A stretch of DNA of 52,841 nucleotides from Flavobacteriaceae bacterium (lineage in GTDB: Bacteria; Bacteroidota; Bacteroidia; Flavobacteriales; Flavobacteriaceae): contig JALSLK010000055.1 of assembly GCA_026988355.1 (NCBI GenBank), positions 1 to 52,841 on the forward strand, in the 5' to 3' direction. Position 1 is the first letter of the stretch, and each line of letters opens with the position of its first letter. The translations under genes and the position numbers were made by a program. The notes beneath the pieces were generated by a model, which saw nothing but the letters and a program-made list of their open reading frames with translations, ran no database searches and had not been told where the DNA came from. Positions 17,913 to 27,701 of this stretch are shown piece after piece.

Positions 17913-20399
17913 TTAAAAATAGAAATTAATTCCTCCTTTAATGGCAAAATTTGTTGCTTCAGGTAAATCTCTATGACTTCCTCTAAAAACAAAATCGACA
18001 CGTAAAAATTTAAAAATATTATCTACTCCTACATGATATTCCCAATACGCTTTTGTTGGTGCTCGATACACAAAAGAAGAAGCGTTTTTTGATATATTAC
18101 TATCCGAAACGGAGCCTACTACTGCACGACCTCCAACAACTGCTCTTAGATTTAACTTTCGTATTAATGGTATTTTGGAAAATATTCTTCCATTAAAATT
18201 ATGATCTAAATGTATAGAGGCATATTGGTCGGTTACAAATTCGTAATAATCTAACAAATCGAATGTTCTTGCTGCCATAAATGGCGATTGGTTTCCTGGT
18301 ACAACATCGAGTAAGGATAGTGGTACATCGTTAAATGTTTTTCCTAATTCAACAACGTATTTTAATTTTCCAACGCCTCCTATTTGTACACGTTGCTTGT
18401 AATAAAATTGTAATTTATGGTAATCAAAATCACTATTTTTGTTTTTTAATCCTTTGGTATAACTCAAATAGAATATTGGATAACGTCCGCCATTTAAGAT
18501 ATACTGATCTACTCCAAATCCTCCTGTTCGTCTTTTTGGAGTAAATTTTACTACTACATCTACTTCGGTTTGTTTTATATCTGATTTAATAGTTCCGTTA
18601 TCGTCTCTATAATCTATATTAAATTTATCTGGCGCCGCAGATTTTAAGGTTTTATAAGTAAGTCCAGCTCTTAAATTTAAGTTCTTTGCTGGCGAAAATC
18701 CGATACCAAAATTGCTAATATTTAATTTGGTTAATTTAAAATTTTCTCCTCTTGAAAAAAGTGCTGCTGATGCAAAACTTCGATCTAATACGTTATTAGA
18801 AGTAGTCAAACTAACTCCTGTTTGCTCTACATCATTACGATTTGCAACCGAAACTGTTAGTCTTGTTTTTGGATCTATTAACCATCTTGCACCGATTCCA
18901 TGTTTTAGTCTTTTATCTTTAAATCCGTAAGCTAAAAATCCGTTCACACGTAATTTATCCGATTGTTTTACAAAACTTCTTCCTCCAACTCTAATTCGAG
19001 TACCCTCGACATCATTACTACCAAATGTGGAGTAAATTGGTCCGTAATCAAATCCTGGAATAAATTGCCAATAACCTGATGCTAATGTTTCTGTAATACT
19101 ATATAATGCTTTAAATCTTTTATTGGTTTTTAAAGTATCTAACATTTTATATATACCATCTTCATCATCGTTTAATTTTTCCATTCTGTTTTCTGTCCAA
19201 AATTCTTTGGAGTGATTGTATATGGATTCGTCATAATCGGATGCTGCTCTTTTGGAATAAAAACCATCTTCTTTTTTAACATCAAACTTATAATTATTGT
19301 ACATCGTTGTACGTCTTCCATAAATTCCTTTTGATTTGTCTTTTTTGTTTAATGAAAAATCGGACATCATATGGTCTCTTTTCAATAAAAACACCGAATC
19401 GTTTAGCACCTCAAATTCTTGCTCGATGTAAATCTCTTTTACCCAATTTATGTTTGCACTTCGTGTTGCATGCATTTGAATTTTTTTTATGGCAAACGTA
19501 GTATCATTTACCCAAAAATCTCCTTTAAATGTAAGTTCGTTTTTACGTATTGGATAAAAAATAATATTATAACACCATTTATTATCTATAAATGCACTAT
19601 CTGACAATACATAATTGTATACAAAGGGTCCTGTTTTTGCTATTGGACTTGTAAAACTTTTATCAAAAATTCGGATATAGTTATCGTACACATTGTAATC
19701 TGCATATAGTTGCTTTAGAAATTCGTTAATATTTTGATTGTTATCAAATCCTGAATTTTTATTTGCAATCAGTTCTTCTCTTTCTCTTGTTGGAAATGTA
19801 TTTTTTCCGTATTTTTTATAAATTGATTCATTTATAAAAAATGGTAAATACGTCTTTCCTGTTATGTTGGAGGTATCTACTTTATCAAAAATGAATTCCA
19901 TGCCTTTAAACATTTTTCTTTTTTTAAATTTTTCATCAATATTATTGATGTCGAATTCTATTTTTTCATATTTATCCAATTCATATTGGTTGTATAAATA
20001 AATACCATTTCTACGTTTTTTCTTCCACATTTTCTTTAAAATAGCGATGGCAGGATTCCCTCTTCTTTTTACGCGACCTGTGTATATTACGACTTCTTTT
20101 AAATCTGCACCAGATTCTTTTAGTACTATTTTTAAACCATAATTAACTGCTTTTAGTTGAATTATTTTCGATTTGAATCCTAAAAAAGAAACTTCTAATT
20201 CTGGATATGTTTTTTTTGACTCTAAATAAAAATTTCCATTTTCATCGGATGTTGTTCCTTTTGTGGAGTTTTTAAAAATAATATTTGCAAAAGCAATTGG
20301 TTCATTCTGTTCATCTAAAACAATTCCTTTTACTTTTGTTTGTGCCGATAAAAAACTTGCAAACAAGATAAAATGGAGTACTACTATTTTTTTTTTCAT
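17913..20399 (-). CDS. DUF5686 outer-membrane protein with carboxypeptidase-like regulatory domain
   Basis: An 828-residue Bacteroidetes outer-membrane protein. It has a signal peptide (about 1-19, FASFLSAQ), a carboxypeptidase-regulatory-like beta-sandwich (about 22-98: KVKGIVLDEQNEPIAFANI, TSDENGNFYL, VSFLGFKSKII), then the DUF5686 region, with repeated aromatic/charged strands and a terminal aromatic (GGINFYF) as expected of a beta-barrel. The regulatory-like domain is the same fold found at the N-terminus of many TonB-dependent receptors, but no TonB box or plug domain is seen. Function unknown. It has its own promoter, and is separated from pdhB by a terminator. Confidence 0.9.
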   Translation of the reverse strand: MKKKIVVLHFILFASFLSAQTKVKGIVLDEQNEPIAFANIIFKNSTKGTTSDENGNFYLESKKTYPELEVSFLGFKSKIIQLKAVNYGLKIVLKESGADLKEVVIYTGRVKRRGNPAIAILKKMWKKKRRNGIYLYNQYELDKYEKIEFDINNIDEKFKKRKMFKGMEFIFDKVDTSNITGKTYLPFFINESIYKKYGKNTFPTREREELIANKNSGFDNNQNINEFLKQLYADYNVYDNYIRIFDKSFTSPIAKTGPFVYNYVLSDSAFIDNKWCYNIIFYPIRKNELTFKGDFWVNDTTFAIKKIQMHATRSANINWVKEIYIEQEFEVLNDSVFLLKRDHMMSDFSLNKKDKSKGIYGRRTTMYNNYKFDVKKEDGFYSKRAASDYDESIYNHSKEFWTENRMEKLNDDEDGIYKMLDTLKTNKRFKALYSITETLASGYWQFIPGFDYGPIYSTFGSNDVEGTRIRVGGRSFVKQSDKLRVNGFLAYGFKDKRLKHGIGARWLIDPKTRLTVSVANRNDVEQTGVSLTTSNNVLDRSFASAALFSRGENFKLTKLNISNFGIGFSPAKNLNLRAGLTYKTLKSAAPDKFNIDYRDDNGTIKSDIKQTEVDVVVKFTPKRRTGGFGVDQYILNGGRYPIFYLSYTKGLKNKNSDFDYHKLQFYYKQRVQIGGVGKLKYVVELGKTFNDVPLSLLDVVPGNQSPFMAARTFDLLDYYEFVTDQYASIHLDHNFNGRIFSKIPLIRKLNLRAVVGGRAVVGSVSDSNISKNASSFVYRAPTKAYWEYHVGVDNIFKFLRVDFVFRGSHRDLPEATNFAIKGGINFYF

Positions 20400-20424
20400 A
20401 ATCTTTAATTTCTTTTTGGAATTA

Positions 20425-20455
20425 AAAAGATAGTTATATCATAAACTGTTCCAAA
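20425..20455 (-). promoter_or_regulatory. Promoter of the DUF5686 gene
   Basis: On the minus strand, TTTG (20455-20452), a 19-bp spacer and TATCTTTT (20432-20425). The -33 box and spacing fit; the -7 box differs from TAnnTTTG only at its last base. It ends 25 bp before the ATG. Confidence 0.6.
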
Positions 20456-20469
20456 TCTTTTAAATAATA

Positions 20470-20508
20470 AAATTCCTTTCAAAATTCTGAAAGGAATTTC
20501 TTTTTTTT
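20470..20508 (-). terminator. Terminator after pdhB
   Basis: A perfect 11-bp stem (AAATTCCTTTC 20470-20480, GAAAGGAATTT 20489-20499) with an 8-nt loop, immediately beyond the pdhB stop. T-rich sequence follows on both strands, more strongly on the plus strand. The only gene positioned to use it is pdhB. Confidence 0.7.
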
Positions 20509-20520
20509 ATAACAATTATG

Positions 20521-21498
20521 TTATCTATATAATACACTTTTGACTGCTTTTACTACATCATTTGCGTTTGGCATCCACTCTTTTAATAAAACTGGCGAAT
20601 ATGGTGCTGGTGTATCTGCTGTTGTTATTCTTTTAATTGGTGCGTCTAAATAATCAAAAGCATTTTCTTGTACCATAAATGTAATTTCTGATGACACACT
20701 TCCAAACGGCCATGCTTCTTCTAATATTACCAAACGGTTTGTTTTTTTTACCGAATTTAAAATAATAGCATGATCCATTGGTTTTATGGTTCTTAGATCT
20801 ATTATTTCTACTGATATATTTTCTTTTTCTAAAATTTCGGCTGCTTTATATGCTTCTTTTATTATTTTACCAAAGGAAACTATCGTTACATCTGTTCCTT
20901 CTCTTTTTATTTCTCCTACTCCAATTGGCAATACGTATTCGCCTTCTGGTACTTCTCCTTTATCTCCATACATTTGTTCGGATTCCATAAAAATTACTGG
21001 ATCGTCATCTCGTATTGCTGCTTTTAATAAGCCTTTTGCATCGTATGGTGTCGATGGTACTATTACTTTTAATCCTGGCGTGTTTGCAAACCAATTCTCG
21101 AATGCTTGTGAGTGTGTTGCTCCTAATTGCCCTGCGGATCCTGTTGGCCCTCTAAATACTATTGGACAATGAAACTGTCCGCCACTCATTTGTCTAATTT
21201 TAGCTGCGTTATTGATAATTTGATCTATTCCAACTAAAGAAAAATTAAAGGTCATATACTCTACAATTGGTCTATTTCCTGTCATGGTAGATCCTATTGC
21301 AATTCCTGCAAAACCAAGTTCTGCTATTGGTGAATCTATTACTCTTTTTGCTCCAAATTCATCTAACATTCCTTTTGAGGCTTTATATGCTCCATTATAT
21401 TCTGCAACTTCTTCTCCTATTAAAAAGATGGTATCATCTCTTCGCATTTCCTCACTCATTGCTTCTGCAATTGCTTCTCTAAATTGTATTGTCTTCAT
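20521..21498 (-). CDS. pdhB: Pyruvate dehydrogenase E1 component, beta subunit
   Basis: Beta subunit of the heterotetrameric thiamine-diphosphate E1 enzyme that decarboxylates pyruvate and feeds acetyl groups to the lipoyl E2 protein. The 325-residue length is typical. The pyrimidine-binding domain (about 1-180) has IFLIGEEVAEYNGAYK near residue 24 and the FNFSLVGIDQIINNAAK stretch. The C-terminal transketolase domain has VEIIDLRTIKPMD and LEEAWPFGSVSSEI. The alpha subunit and E2 genes are not adjacent in this window. It could formally be another 2-oxoacid dehydrogenase beta subunit, but length and motifs favour pyruvate. Confidence 0.92.
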   Translation of the reverse strand: MKTIQFREAIAEAMSEEMRRDDTIFLIGEEVAEYNGAYKASKGMLDEFGAKRVIDSPIAELGFAGIAIGSTMTGNRPIVEYMTFNFSLVGIDQIINNAAKIRQMSGGQFHCPIVFRGPTGSAGQLGATHSQAFENWFANTPGLKVIVPSTPYDAKGLLKAAIRDDDPVIFMESEQMYGDKGEVPEGEYVLPIGVGEIKREGTDVTIVSFGKIIKEAYKAAEILEKENISVEIIDLRTIKPMDHAIILNSVKKTNRLVILEEAWPFGSVSSEITFMVQENAFDYLDAPIKRITTADTPAPYSPVLLKEWMPNANDVVKAVKSVLYR

Positions 21499-21523
21499 AA
21501 TGTATCGTTTAAAAAAACTCTTG

Positions 21524-21531
21524 CAAATGTA
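21524..21531 (-). promoter_or_regulatory. Candidate -7 element for pdhB
   Basis: TACATTTG on the minus strand is a perfect TAnnTTTG, ending 25 bp before the pdhB start. No TTTG is visible at -33. Confidence 0.5.
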
Positions 21532-21586
21532 ATCAAATAGAATTGATTAGAATCTAGATTAGTTTAAAAAAATAGTACTTTTTATA

Positions 21587-24298
21587 TCAAAATTTCTTTC
21601 TAATAGAACCTAAAATGAATAGACCAAATATAATTAGAATACCTACTTTTAAAATAGCATTCCATTTATTTTTTTGATTTAGTGCATTATTTTCTCCTGT
21701 TAGGATAAACGAACTCCAATAATATGGCGATGCACTACTTGTATTTTTATGTTTTGTAAGATACGTTAGCTTTGCATTTCTAAGTGCTTGTGATTTATTC
21801 ATTTTATGTTGGATATTTTTATAAAAAAGAGCCATAATTTCTGCGCTTGATTTTTCGTTTATATTCCATAAAGTAGACAATACACTTTTTGCTCCTGTAC
21901 TTACAAAACCTCTTGTTAGGTTGTATAATCCTTCTCCCTTTTGGTGTTTTCCAACAGAAGATTTACACGCACTTAAAACGACCAACTCTTTTTGATTTTC
22001 TAAATAGTACAATTCATTTAATACTAATTTCCCATCACTAAATGCCAACCATGGAATGTCGTTATCAATTCCTCCATGGGTCGATATATGGATAATTTCG
22101 TTATTGTTATACGATGTTAAAAACTGTTTTTTTGTTGCTTCTTTATTTGTAAAAATAGTTTTAAAATATGGAGATATTGATTCCATTTCCAACTTGCTAT
22201 GATGTAACGATTCTAGAGAATTGTCTAAAAATGTTGTTGGTATAAAACTTACATAATTTTGTTTTTTATTTTTTTTATAAAAATTCATTTGTTTTTCTAA
22301 AGAGATGGAGTGTTTATAATACACATCGCATATTTGTAATAAATACGATGCTTCTAATTGCATTTCTGCATCTATACTTAATGCTTCAAAAGGGATGTAT
22401 TGTAATTCTCCATCTGCAATTACAATCAATTCTTTACCGTTAATCTGTTTTTTAAATTCTTTAAACGGAAAGATTTTTGAAAAAATAACACTTGCATTTT
22501 TTTGAAATTTATTTTTGGATTCTTTAGTTAGAAATGGCTTTGAAATATTTTTCTTAAATACATTTATCTCTTCATTAAGTTTAGTAATTCCTTCTATTTT
22601 TTGAAAGTGTATTTTATTTTTGGTAAGTAGTAGTACATAACCTTCTTTTTTACCTAAAATATATTCTACAATAACTTGGTTTTTAGAAATATTTTTTTGT
22701 GTTTCGGTAATGGATTGTATTTTAAGATGCTTTTTAAATTTATAATATTTAGGATATGCTATTTCTAAAGAATCTATAAATTTTTCAAATTTATTTTTTT
22801 GCTGAAATAATTCGTTTTTAAGTTCTTCTTTTTCTTTCTCTAACAAATCTTCATTCCATACTTTTTTTTGTGTATTTTTAATAGATATTAAAAAATTCTT
22901 TTCTTTTTCGATAACATTCTCTGGTATTTTGGCTAATTGTCTTGCTTTATATGTATTTCTTTTTTCCATTAAGAATATTCCTCTATTCTTTTCCATATAA
23001 TACATTGCTTTGTCTGGCATATTTAATAAATAACAAATAGAAACTGCTCTCACATACAACTCTGCTCCTTTCTTTCTCCAAAATAATTTAGATAATTCTT
23101 CGCTACTTTCAAAATAAAGTAAGTCGATAATTTTATCTGCTAAAGAGATGGTTTTTTCTGCTTCTAAGAGGTGTTTTTTATCCGAACTGGATTGGTAATA
23201 TTCATACCATCCATTTGCTTTATCAATAAGGTAATCTAAAACATCTCTTTTATATGGCGAATCGCTTATATCGTCTATAGAAGGAAGGTTTTTATACGAC
23301 GTTTCCTTTTTTGATATTAATAAACTTGTTATGGCATTATTGTAGTTGTGTAAGGCTTTTTCGTATTCTTTTTGTTCTAAAAATAAATCTGCTATATTAT
23401 TAAAAAAAGTGCTTTGGTATAATTTATTTTTTTGAATGTATTTTCTAGATTTATTAAAATAAGAAGCTGCTTTTGTGTATTCTCCTTGGTTTTTATTGAC
23501 TACTCCTAATCCTGTTAAGGCTATAAAAATTTTAGCAGAATATTTTTCTTGGTTTGCTAATAAAAGGGCTTTTTGAAACTGGTCAATTGCAAGTTGATAA
23601 TTGTGTGTTGTATTATGTATTTTCCCAGTATTCAAATACAAATTAATCTTCGTTCTATTTGGAATACTAATATCTTTTTCTAATTGTTTTATCTTTTCAA
23701 TTGTTTCAAAAAAGGAATTGGTATAAATACTATCATTTAAATTTACGTAAGTACCAACAATATTAAGATAAGTTCTCAATAAAGAAGGCTTATTATTATT
23801 ACGTATAAAAATTCTTTCAGAACTTTCATAATTTTCAAGGGCTCTCTGAAAATCTCCTAATGCATCAAATATATCTCCTTTTACTCTATATGCACTTCCT
23901 AATCGCAACTCATAAGGTTCTGAAATTGCTATTAGCTTATCAAAATAAGCTAGAGATTTATCAAAAATATTTATTTTTTTATAAATAATTCCTAAATTGA
24001 ATAAATTTGTTTTTAATAAAACGCTATCTTTTTTTGCACAAGAGTCAATAACTTTTTCTGCATAAATTATTGCTTTATGTGCTCTCTTATTTCTCCAATT
24101 CCATTTGGAATATTTGTAATACAATTGTAATAAGTCTTTGTTTTTTATGCCTCTTTTTAAATAATTTTCAATTTTTAATGTTTTTTCTTTATCTGAAATA
24201 GACAATGACAGTATAGAATCGTATGCTTTTATTACATGTTGTGTGTAAGCAGATACGAATACTATTAAAAAAATAGTAGTTAACTTTATCTTTCTCAT
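21587..24298 (-). CDS. Exported TPR-CHAT caspase-like protease, membrane-anchored
   Basis: A 903-residue protein with a signal peptide (about 1-20, MRKIKLTTIFLIVFVSAYTQ), TPR helices over about 25-440, a coiled linker (about 455-545), and a C-terminal CHAT domain (about 600-870) ending in a membrane segment (881-898) with a basic tail (SIRKKF). The caspase-type dyad is intact: His741 (HISTHGG) and Cys778 (LSACKSSVG). CHAT proteases cleave specific protein partners selected through TPRs. The signal peptide predicts a periplasmic catalytic domain. I chose the start at 24298 because it begins the signal peptide; an ATG 15 bp upstream adds only MYFYS. It lies downstream of a terminator closing the subtilase gene. 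The substrate is unknown; see findings for the sigma-circuit idea. Confidence 0.92.
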   Translation of the reverse strand: MRKIKLTTIFLIVFVSAYTQHVIKAYDSILSLSISDKEKTLKIENYLKRGIKNKDLLQLYYKYSKWNWRNKRAHKAIIYAEKVIDSCAKKDSVLLKTNLFNLGIIYKKINIFDKSLAYFDKLIAISEPYELRLGSAYRVKGDIFDALGDFQRALENYESSERIFIRNNNKPSLLRTYLNIVGTYVNLNDSIYTNSFFETIEKIKQLEKDISIPNRTKINLYLNTGKIHNTTHNYQLAIDQFQKALLLANQEKYSAKIFIALTGLGVVNKNQGEYTKAASYFNKSRKYIQKNKLYQSTFFNNIADLFLEQKEYEKALHNYNNAITSLLISKKETSYKNLPSIDDISDSPYKRDVLDYLIDKANGWYEYYQSSSDKKHLLEAEKTISLADKIIDLLYFESSEELSKLFWRKKGAELYVRAVSICYLLNMPDKAMYYMEKNRGIFLMEKRNTYKARQLAKIPENVIEKEKNFLISIKNTQKKVWNEDLLEKEKEELKNELFQQKNKFEKFIDSLEIAYPKYYKFKKHLKIQSITETQKNISKNQVIVEYILGKKEGYVLLLTKNKIHFQKIEGITKLNEEINVFKKNISKPFLTKESKNKFQKNASVIFSKIFPFKEFKKQINGKELIVIADGELQYIPFEALSIDAEMQLEASYLLQICDVYYKHSISLEKQMNFYKKNKKQNYVSFIPTTFLDNSLESLHHSKLEMESISPYFKTIFTNKEATKKQFLTSYNNNEIIHISTHGGIDNDIPWLAFSDGKLVLNELYYLENQKELVVLSACKSSVGKHQKGEGLYNLTRGFVSTGAKSVLSTLWNINEKSSAEIMALFYKNIQHKMNKSQALRNAKLTYLTKHKNTSSASPYYWSSFILTGENNALNQKNKWNAILKVGILIIFGLFILGSIRKKF

Positions 24299-24311
24299 AC
24301 TATAAAAATAC

Positions 24312-24342
24312 AAATAAAAAAGAGAGGATAAAAATCCTCTCT
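24312..24342 (-). terminator. Terminator between subtilase and CHAT genes
   Basis: A perfect 9-bp stem (AGAGAGGAT 24321-24329, ATCCTCTCT 24334-24342) with an AAAA loop. On the minus strand it is followed by a T-run. It ends the subtilase transcript just 14 bp before the CHAT start codon, so CHAT expression would need readthrough or a promoter I cannot see. Confidence 0.85.
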
Positions 24343-24381
24343 AAAGTTTAATTAAAAATACCTAAACCTTAATTAAACAAA

Positions 24382-25629
24382 CTAATAAGGGATATATGAA
24401 CCATATTTAATGGTAGATAAATTATCATGTGGTATGGTATTCGTTATGACTGCTGACATTAGTTGTTCTACACTCATTTGTGGTGTATACATCTTTCCGC
24501 ATAGTGCTGTTGCATAAGCATTAGAAAAAGAAGTTCCTGAAACCGAAATATATTCGTCAGCACTTAAATAAAATGGAATATCTTCTCCTCTAGCCGCAAT
24601 ATCTACTGTAATATTTCCAAGATTAGAAAAACTTGCAAGGTTAGGATACATCATATTACGATATAATGAAGCCACAGACAATATGTTATTACTCTCGTAA
24701 GTAGAAGGATAATGCACATTAAAATCTGTATTAATACCTTTATTACCAGCAGAAGCAGTTATTAAAACTCTATTTTGATTTTCTAAAACTAATTTATTGA
24801 GAATTTCATAATTAGAATGATACCATCCAAAGCTCATGTTAATAATAGCTACATCTCTGTTATTTACTGCATATTGAAATCCGCATAAAATATCAAAATA
24901 ATTTCCTCTACCAAATTCATTAAAAACTTTGACAGGTAATATTTGAAAACTCACATTTTGAGCTGTTAACTTTGTATACATTAAATTAGATACTATGGTT
25001 CCATGTCCATGATCGTCAAAAGGATCGTTATCTTGATTTACAAAATCCCAACCATAATAATCTCGAAATTCGCTATCGCTACATGAATTTTCATTTTTAT
25101 ATAAAAATGGATTTGTAAATCCAAAATAATTATAATCTATTCCTGTATCTAAAACTGCTATGGTAACATTTTCATTTCTCGAAACTATTTTTTGCCTTGC
25201 AGTGTTCATATCTGGTGTTCCAAAAGAAGTTAGCAACCCTTGTCCTGTTTGACTTATATATCTATTAAAGTCTACTCCTTCTATATCTGTATCTTCTTTT
25301 ACTCCTAATACTTTTTCTTCTATGGTTGGATTTCCTCCTTTGCCTGTGTTTTTTGCAAAAATCCACAACTCTAAGGTCGGATCTGCACATTCGCACTTTT
25401 TAAAAGAAACCACATTATACTGATTTCGCATGGCTTGTTTTTCTGCTTCGGTAAGCGATGCATCATACTGAATTACCATTTGGTTTGAAGCATACAAATC
25501 ATTAGAAGTTCTTCTTGTTTTTTCTGTATTGAAATCTAAATTGTTAATGACATCTTCTTGAATTAATTCTTCATTATCACAACTTAATAATAAAAGTATA
25601 CTGGTAAATACTATATATATTCTTTTCAT
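24382..25629 (-). CDS. S8 subtilisin-type serine protease, lipoprotein
   Basis: A 415-residue protease. A lipoprotein signal peptide ends at a lipobox (SILLLLSC, Cys17), predicting membrane anchoring. Residues about 45-95 resemble a propeptide (MVIQYDASLTEAEKQAMR). The catalytic triad is complete: Asp161 (AVLDTGIDY), His209 (DHGHGTIVS), Ser367 (SGTSFSNAYA). The oxyanion asparagine is in ITASAGNKG. There is no T9SS sorting domain, unlike its two upstream neighbours. It lies between the larger T9SS cargo gene and the CHAT gene, with terminators on both sides. It may process the neighbouring secreted proteins or a membrane regulator, which is inference. Confidence 0.93.
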   Translation of the reverse strand: MKRIYIVFTSILLLLSCDNEELIQEDVINNLDFNTEKTRRTSNDLYASNQMVIQYDASLTEAEKQAMRNQYNVVSFKKCECADPTLELWIFAKNTGKGGNPTIEEKVLGVKEDTDIEGVDFNRYISQTGQGLLTSFGTPDMNTARQKIVSRNENVTIAVLDTGIDYNYFGFTNPFLYKNENSCSDSEFRDYYGWDFVNQDNDPFDDHGHGTIVSNLMYTKLTAQNVSFQILPVKVFNEFGRGNYFDILCGFQYAVNNRDVAIINMSFGWYHSNYEILNKLVLENQNRVLITASAGNKGINTDFNVHYPSTYESNNILSVASLYRNMMYPNLASFSNLGNITVDIAARGEDIPFYLSADEYISVSGTSFSNAYATALCGKMYTPQMSVEQLMSAVITNTIPHDNLSTIKYGSYIPY

Positions 25630-25668
25630 AATTTGTTTGTTTAATTAATTAAGTTTAGGATTTTTATT

Positions 25669-25703
25669 AAAACTCGACACACTACATGCCGAGTTTTTTT
25701 TTA
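25669..25703. terminator. Bidirectional-looking terminator after the larger T9SS cargo gene
   Basis: ACTCGACA (25672-25679) pairs with TGCCGAGT (25687-25694), with one G-T pair and AT extensions. T-rich sequence lies on both sides. It lies between the cargo stop and the subtilase start. Confidence 0.8.
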
Positions 25704-25712
25704 ATTTAATAA

Positions 25713-27701
25713 TTATTTTACAATCACTTGTTTGTGAATTGTTTCTTCTTTTGTAGTAAAGTTAACAAAATAAATTCCTTTTCTAAGTCTTGAACCATCC
25801 CAAGAGAATGAATTTGTCTTATCTGAATTTACCCGTTTTACAAAAGTCTTAATTAAAGTTCCGTATGTATCATGTACCAATATAGTTACTTCTGTATCGA
25901 TATTTGTATCGATATTAAAAGTCATTTCTCCTTTAGTTGGATTTGGTGTAATAGATACTTTTTTCAACGCTTCTTTAACTACTACATCAATACCTCCTCC
26001 TGAATAACAAAGTGAAGTTGATGTAGGCGATAGTGTTCCATCTGCACAAATTGCAGTTACTTGCCATGCAAAACACTTATTAACTAACGATTGTGGCAAA
26101 GCTAAAAGTGCTTGATTTGTTTCTATTGGCACTATTGAAACTTGATTTTTACAATGACACCATTTTGCTGTAGATGGAGAACTCACTATGTAACCAACTG
26201 CTCCTGGCACTGGATCCCAAAATAAAGTAGTCCCAATAATACCTCCAATATGTAAATTTATTGGTGCTGTTACATCGCAATCTGGCGTACAATCATATAT
26301 AAAAGTGTAAGTATATGTACATGTATGTCCAAAACTGTCTGTAGAGACTACAGTAATTGTATATGAAGTATCAACATAAACCCCAATCCAATTACTAGTA
26401 TTTACATTTGTAGTGGTTCCTGTACTATTATCTGTAATTGTTATAGAGTCAAAATTAGTAATTACGGATCCATTTACAAGCACTCTAATATTAACAATAC
26501 CTCCTACACAAGGATCACATTCTTTTGCTTTTACAATAGCTCCTGGCACTCTTGACGCTTCTCTAGTAGCACCTTCTGATACTCTATAAGAATCAATTGC
26601 ACTAACCAAATCTTCTCGACTTACAACCGAAGTTCTTTCGTTGTAACTTCTTAGCTGTCTTTCTAGTTGTGGTAACATTTGTGCTGATGGACATTCATCA
26701 AACTCTACTGTAATTACATCATTACAACAATCTTCTTGATAATATATTTTATAGACACATCCGTTTGGATAAGTTACTTCTACCCATATATTTTGTGACG
26801 CTACAACACCATAAAGTGCATTTGAAGTACTACCGTCACTCCATAAGAATGTATACCCATCAATCAATAATAATGGTGTACCATCTGTTCCTAATACGTG
26901 TACTGGCCAATTATCTAACTCGCATACATTGTTTGAATCACAAAAATCCCAATATGGCTCTATGTATGGTTTTTCTGGACAACAGTCTTGTTCTATCTTT
27001 ACAAGTACAGTTTGATAATAATCATCGCCACATGAATCTGTTCCTTTTATTACGGCAGTAAAAGATTGTAAAGTACTATTTTGTGGCACACAAAATAACC
27101 CTTGTAAATTTGTAAGTACAGGATCCGAAGTATTGTATTGTGCATCTGTAATGTTTGATGCATGTATTGTAACACAATTCTCTCCACATGGTATTGTATA
27201 GGTAAGTGTTTCTGTTATATCTGTACCATTTGCTGTAATTGTTATATCTTCTGGTGTGCATCCACAATCTGGTGCTAGAGGTATTTCAAAAGACCTCCAA
27301 GAAGAACAATACTCACTTGTTCCATCTGCTTCCCACGGAGAAGGTCCATCTGCAGGATTATAATAACCTTGCATTACCCAAGTTCCCGTTGCTAAAGCTG
27401 AAGATGTATCAATAGTTGAAATATAATGAAAATCATCATTTCCAACTTGTGTAGCTATTCCGCCGCTAATCCAATTACTAGTTTGATTTGGTGCTAAAAA
27501 AACCCCAATATTAGTATTAGGCGTATAAATTTCACATAACCTCATATCAAAAGTATAGGTATAACCTCCAGAATCATTACATATAACAGAAACTGTTATA
27601 CTACTAAATCTAATACCTGGAATTGCTTCATTATTATTTAAAGCATTGCCATAGAAATTGGTAAATAAAATTACCATAAAAAGTAATAAATATTTTTTCA
27701 T
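25713..27701 (-). CDS. T9SS-secreted protein, larger paralogue (type A sorting domain)
   Basis: A 662-residue exported protein. It has a signal peptide (about 1-20, MKKYLLLFMVILFTNFYGNA), then an N-terminal domain of ~110 residues (SVICNDSGGYTYTFDM...) shared with the neighbour at 28069. A cysteine-rich middle of Ig-like segments covers about 150-470. A fibronectin-like domain (about 480-560: LFWDPVPGAVGYIV...CFAWQVTAICADGTLSP) follows, then a type A T9SS sorting domain (about 583-662: SITPNPTKGEMTF...GIYFVNF...KQVIVK). The middle contains an odd arginine-rich segment (LERQLRSYNERTSVVS). It lacks an enzymatic motif, so a surface-adhesion or structural role is the simplest reading. The upstream element is shared with the paralogue. 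Confidence 0.88.
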   Translation of the reverse strand: MKKYLLLFMVILFTNFYGNALNNNEAIPGIRFSSITVSVICNDSGGYTYTFDMRLCEIYTPNTNIGVFLAPNQTSNWISGGIATQVGNDDFHYISTIDTSSALATGTWVMQGYYNPADGPSPWEADGTSEYCSSWRSFEIPLAPDCGCTPEDITITANGTDITETLTYTIPCGENCVTIHASNITDAQYNTSDPVLTNLQGLFCVPQNSTLQSFTAVIKGTDSCGDDYYQTVLVKIEQDCCPEKPYIEPYWDFCDSNNVCELDNWPVHVLGTDGTPLLLIDGYTFLWSDGSTSNALYGVVASQNIWVEVTYPNGCVYKIYYQEDCCNDVITVEFDECPSAQMLPQLERQLRSYNERTSVVSREDLVSAIDSYRVSEGATREASRVPGAIVKAKECDPCVGGIVNIRVLVNGSVITNFDSITITDNSTGTTTNVNTSNWIGVYVDTSYTITVVSTDSFGHTCTYTYTFIYDCTPDCDVTAPINLHIGGIIGTTLFWDPVPGAVGYIVSSPSTAKWCHCKNQVSIVPIETNQALLALPQSLVNKCFAWQVTAICADGTLSPTSTSLCYSGGGIDVVVKEALKKVSITPNPTKGEMTFNIDTNIDTEVTILVHDTYGTLIKTFVKRVNSDKTNSFSWDGSRLRKGIYFVNFTTKEETIHKQVIVK
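25715..25949 (-). repeat. Near-identical 235-bp sorting-domain repeat, copy 1
   Basis: This segment encodes the T9SS sorting domain of the larger cargo protein. It matches 28071-28305 over 235 bp with only two differences that I can find by eye, while the rest of the two genes has diverged widely. Confidence 0.93.

Noticed and set aside
20786..21172. A 128-residue plus-strand frame opposite pdhB.
   Set aside because: pdhB is a clear full-length family member on the other strand; the frame is a shadow.
21587..24298. TPR-CHAT protein as part of a type III-E CRISPR system.
   Set aside because: There is no CRISPR array, no Cas7-11-type gene and no Cas gene of any kind in the window; this protein also has a signal peptide and a membrane anchor.
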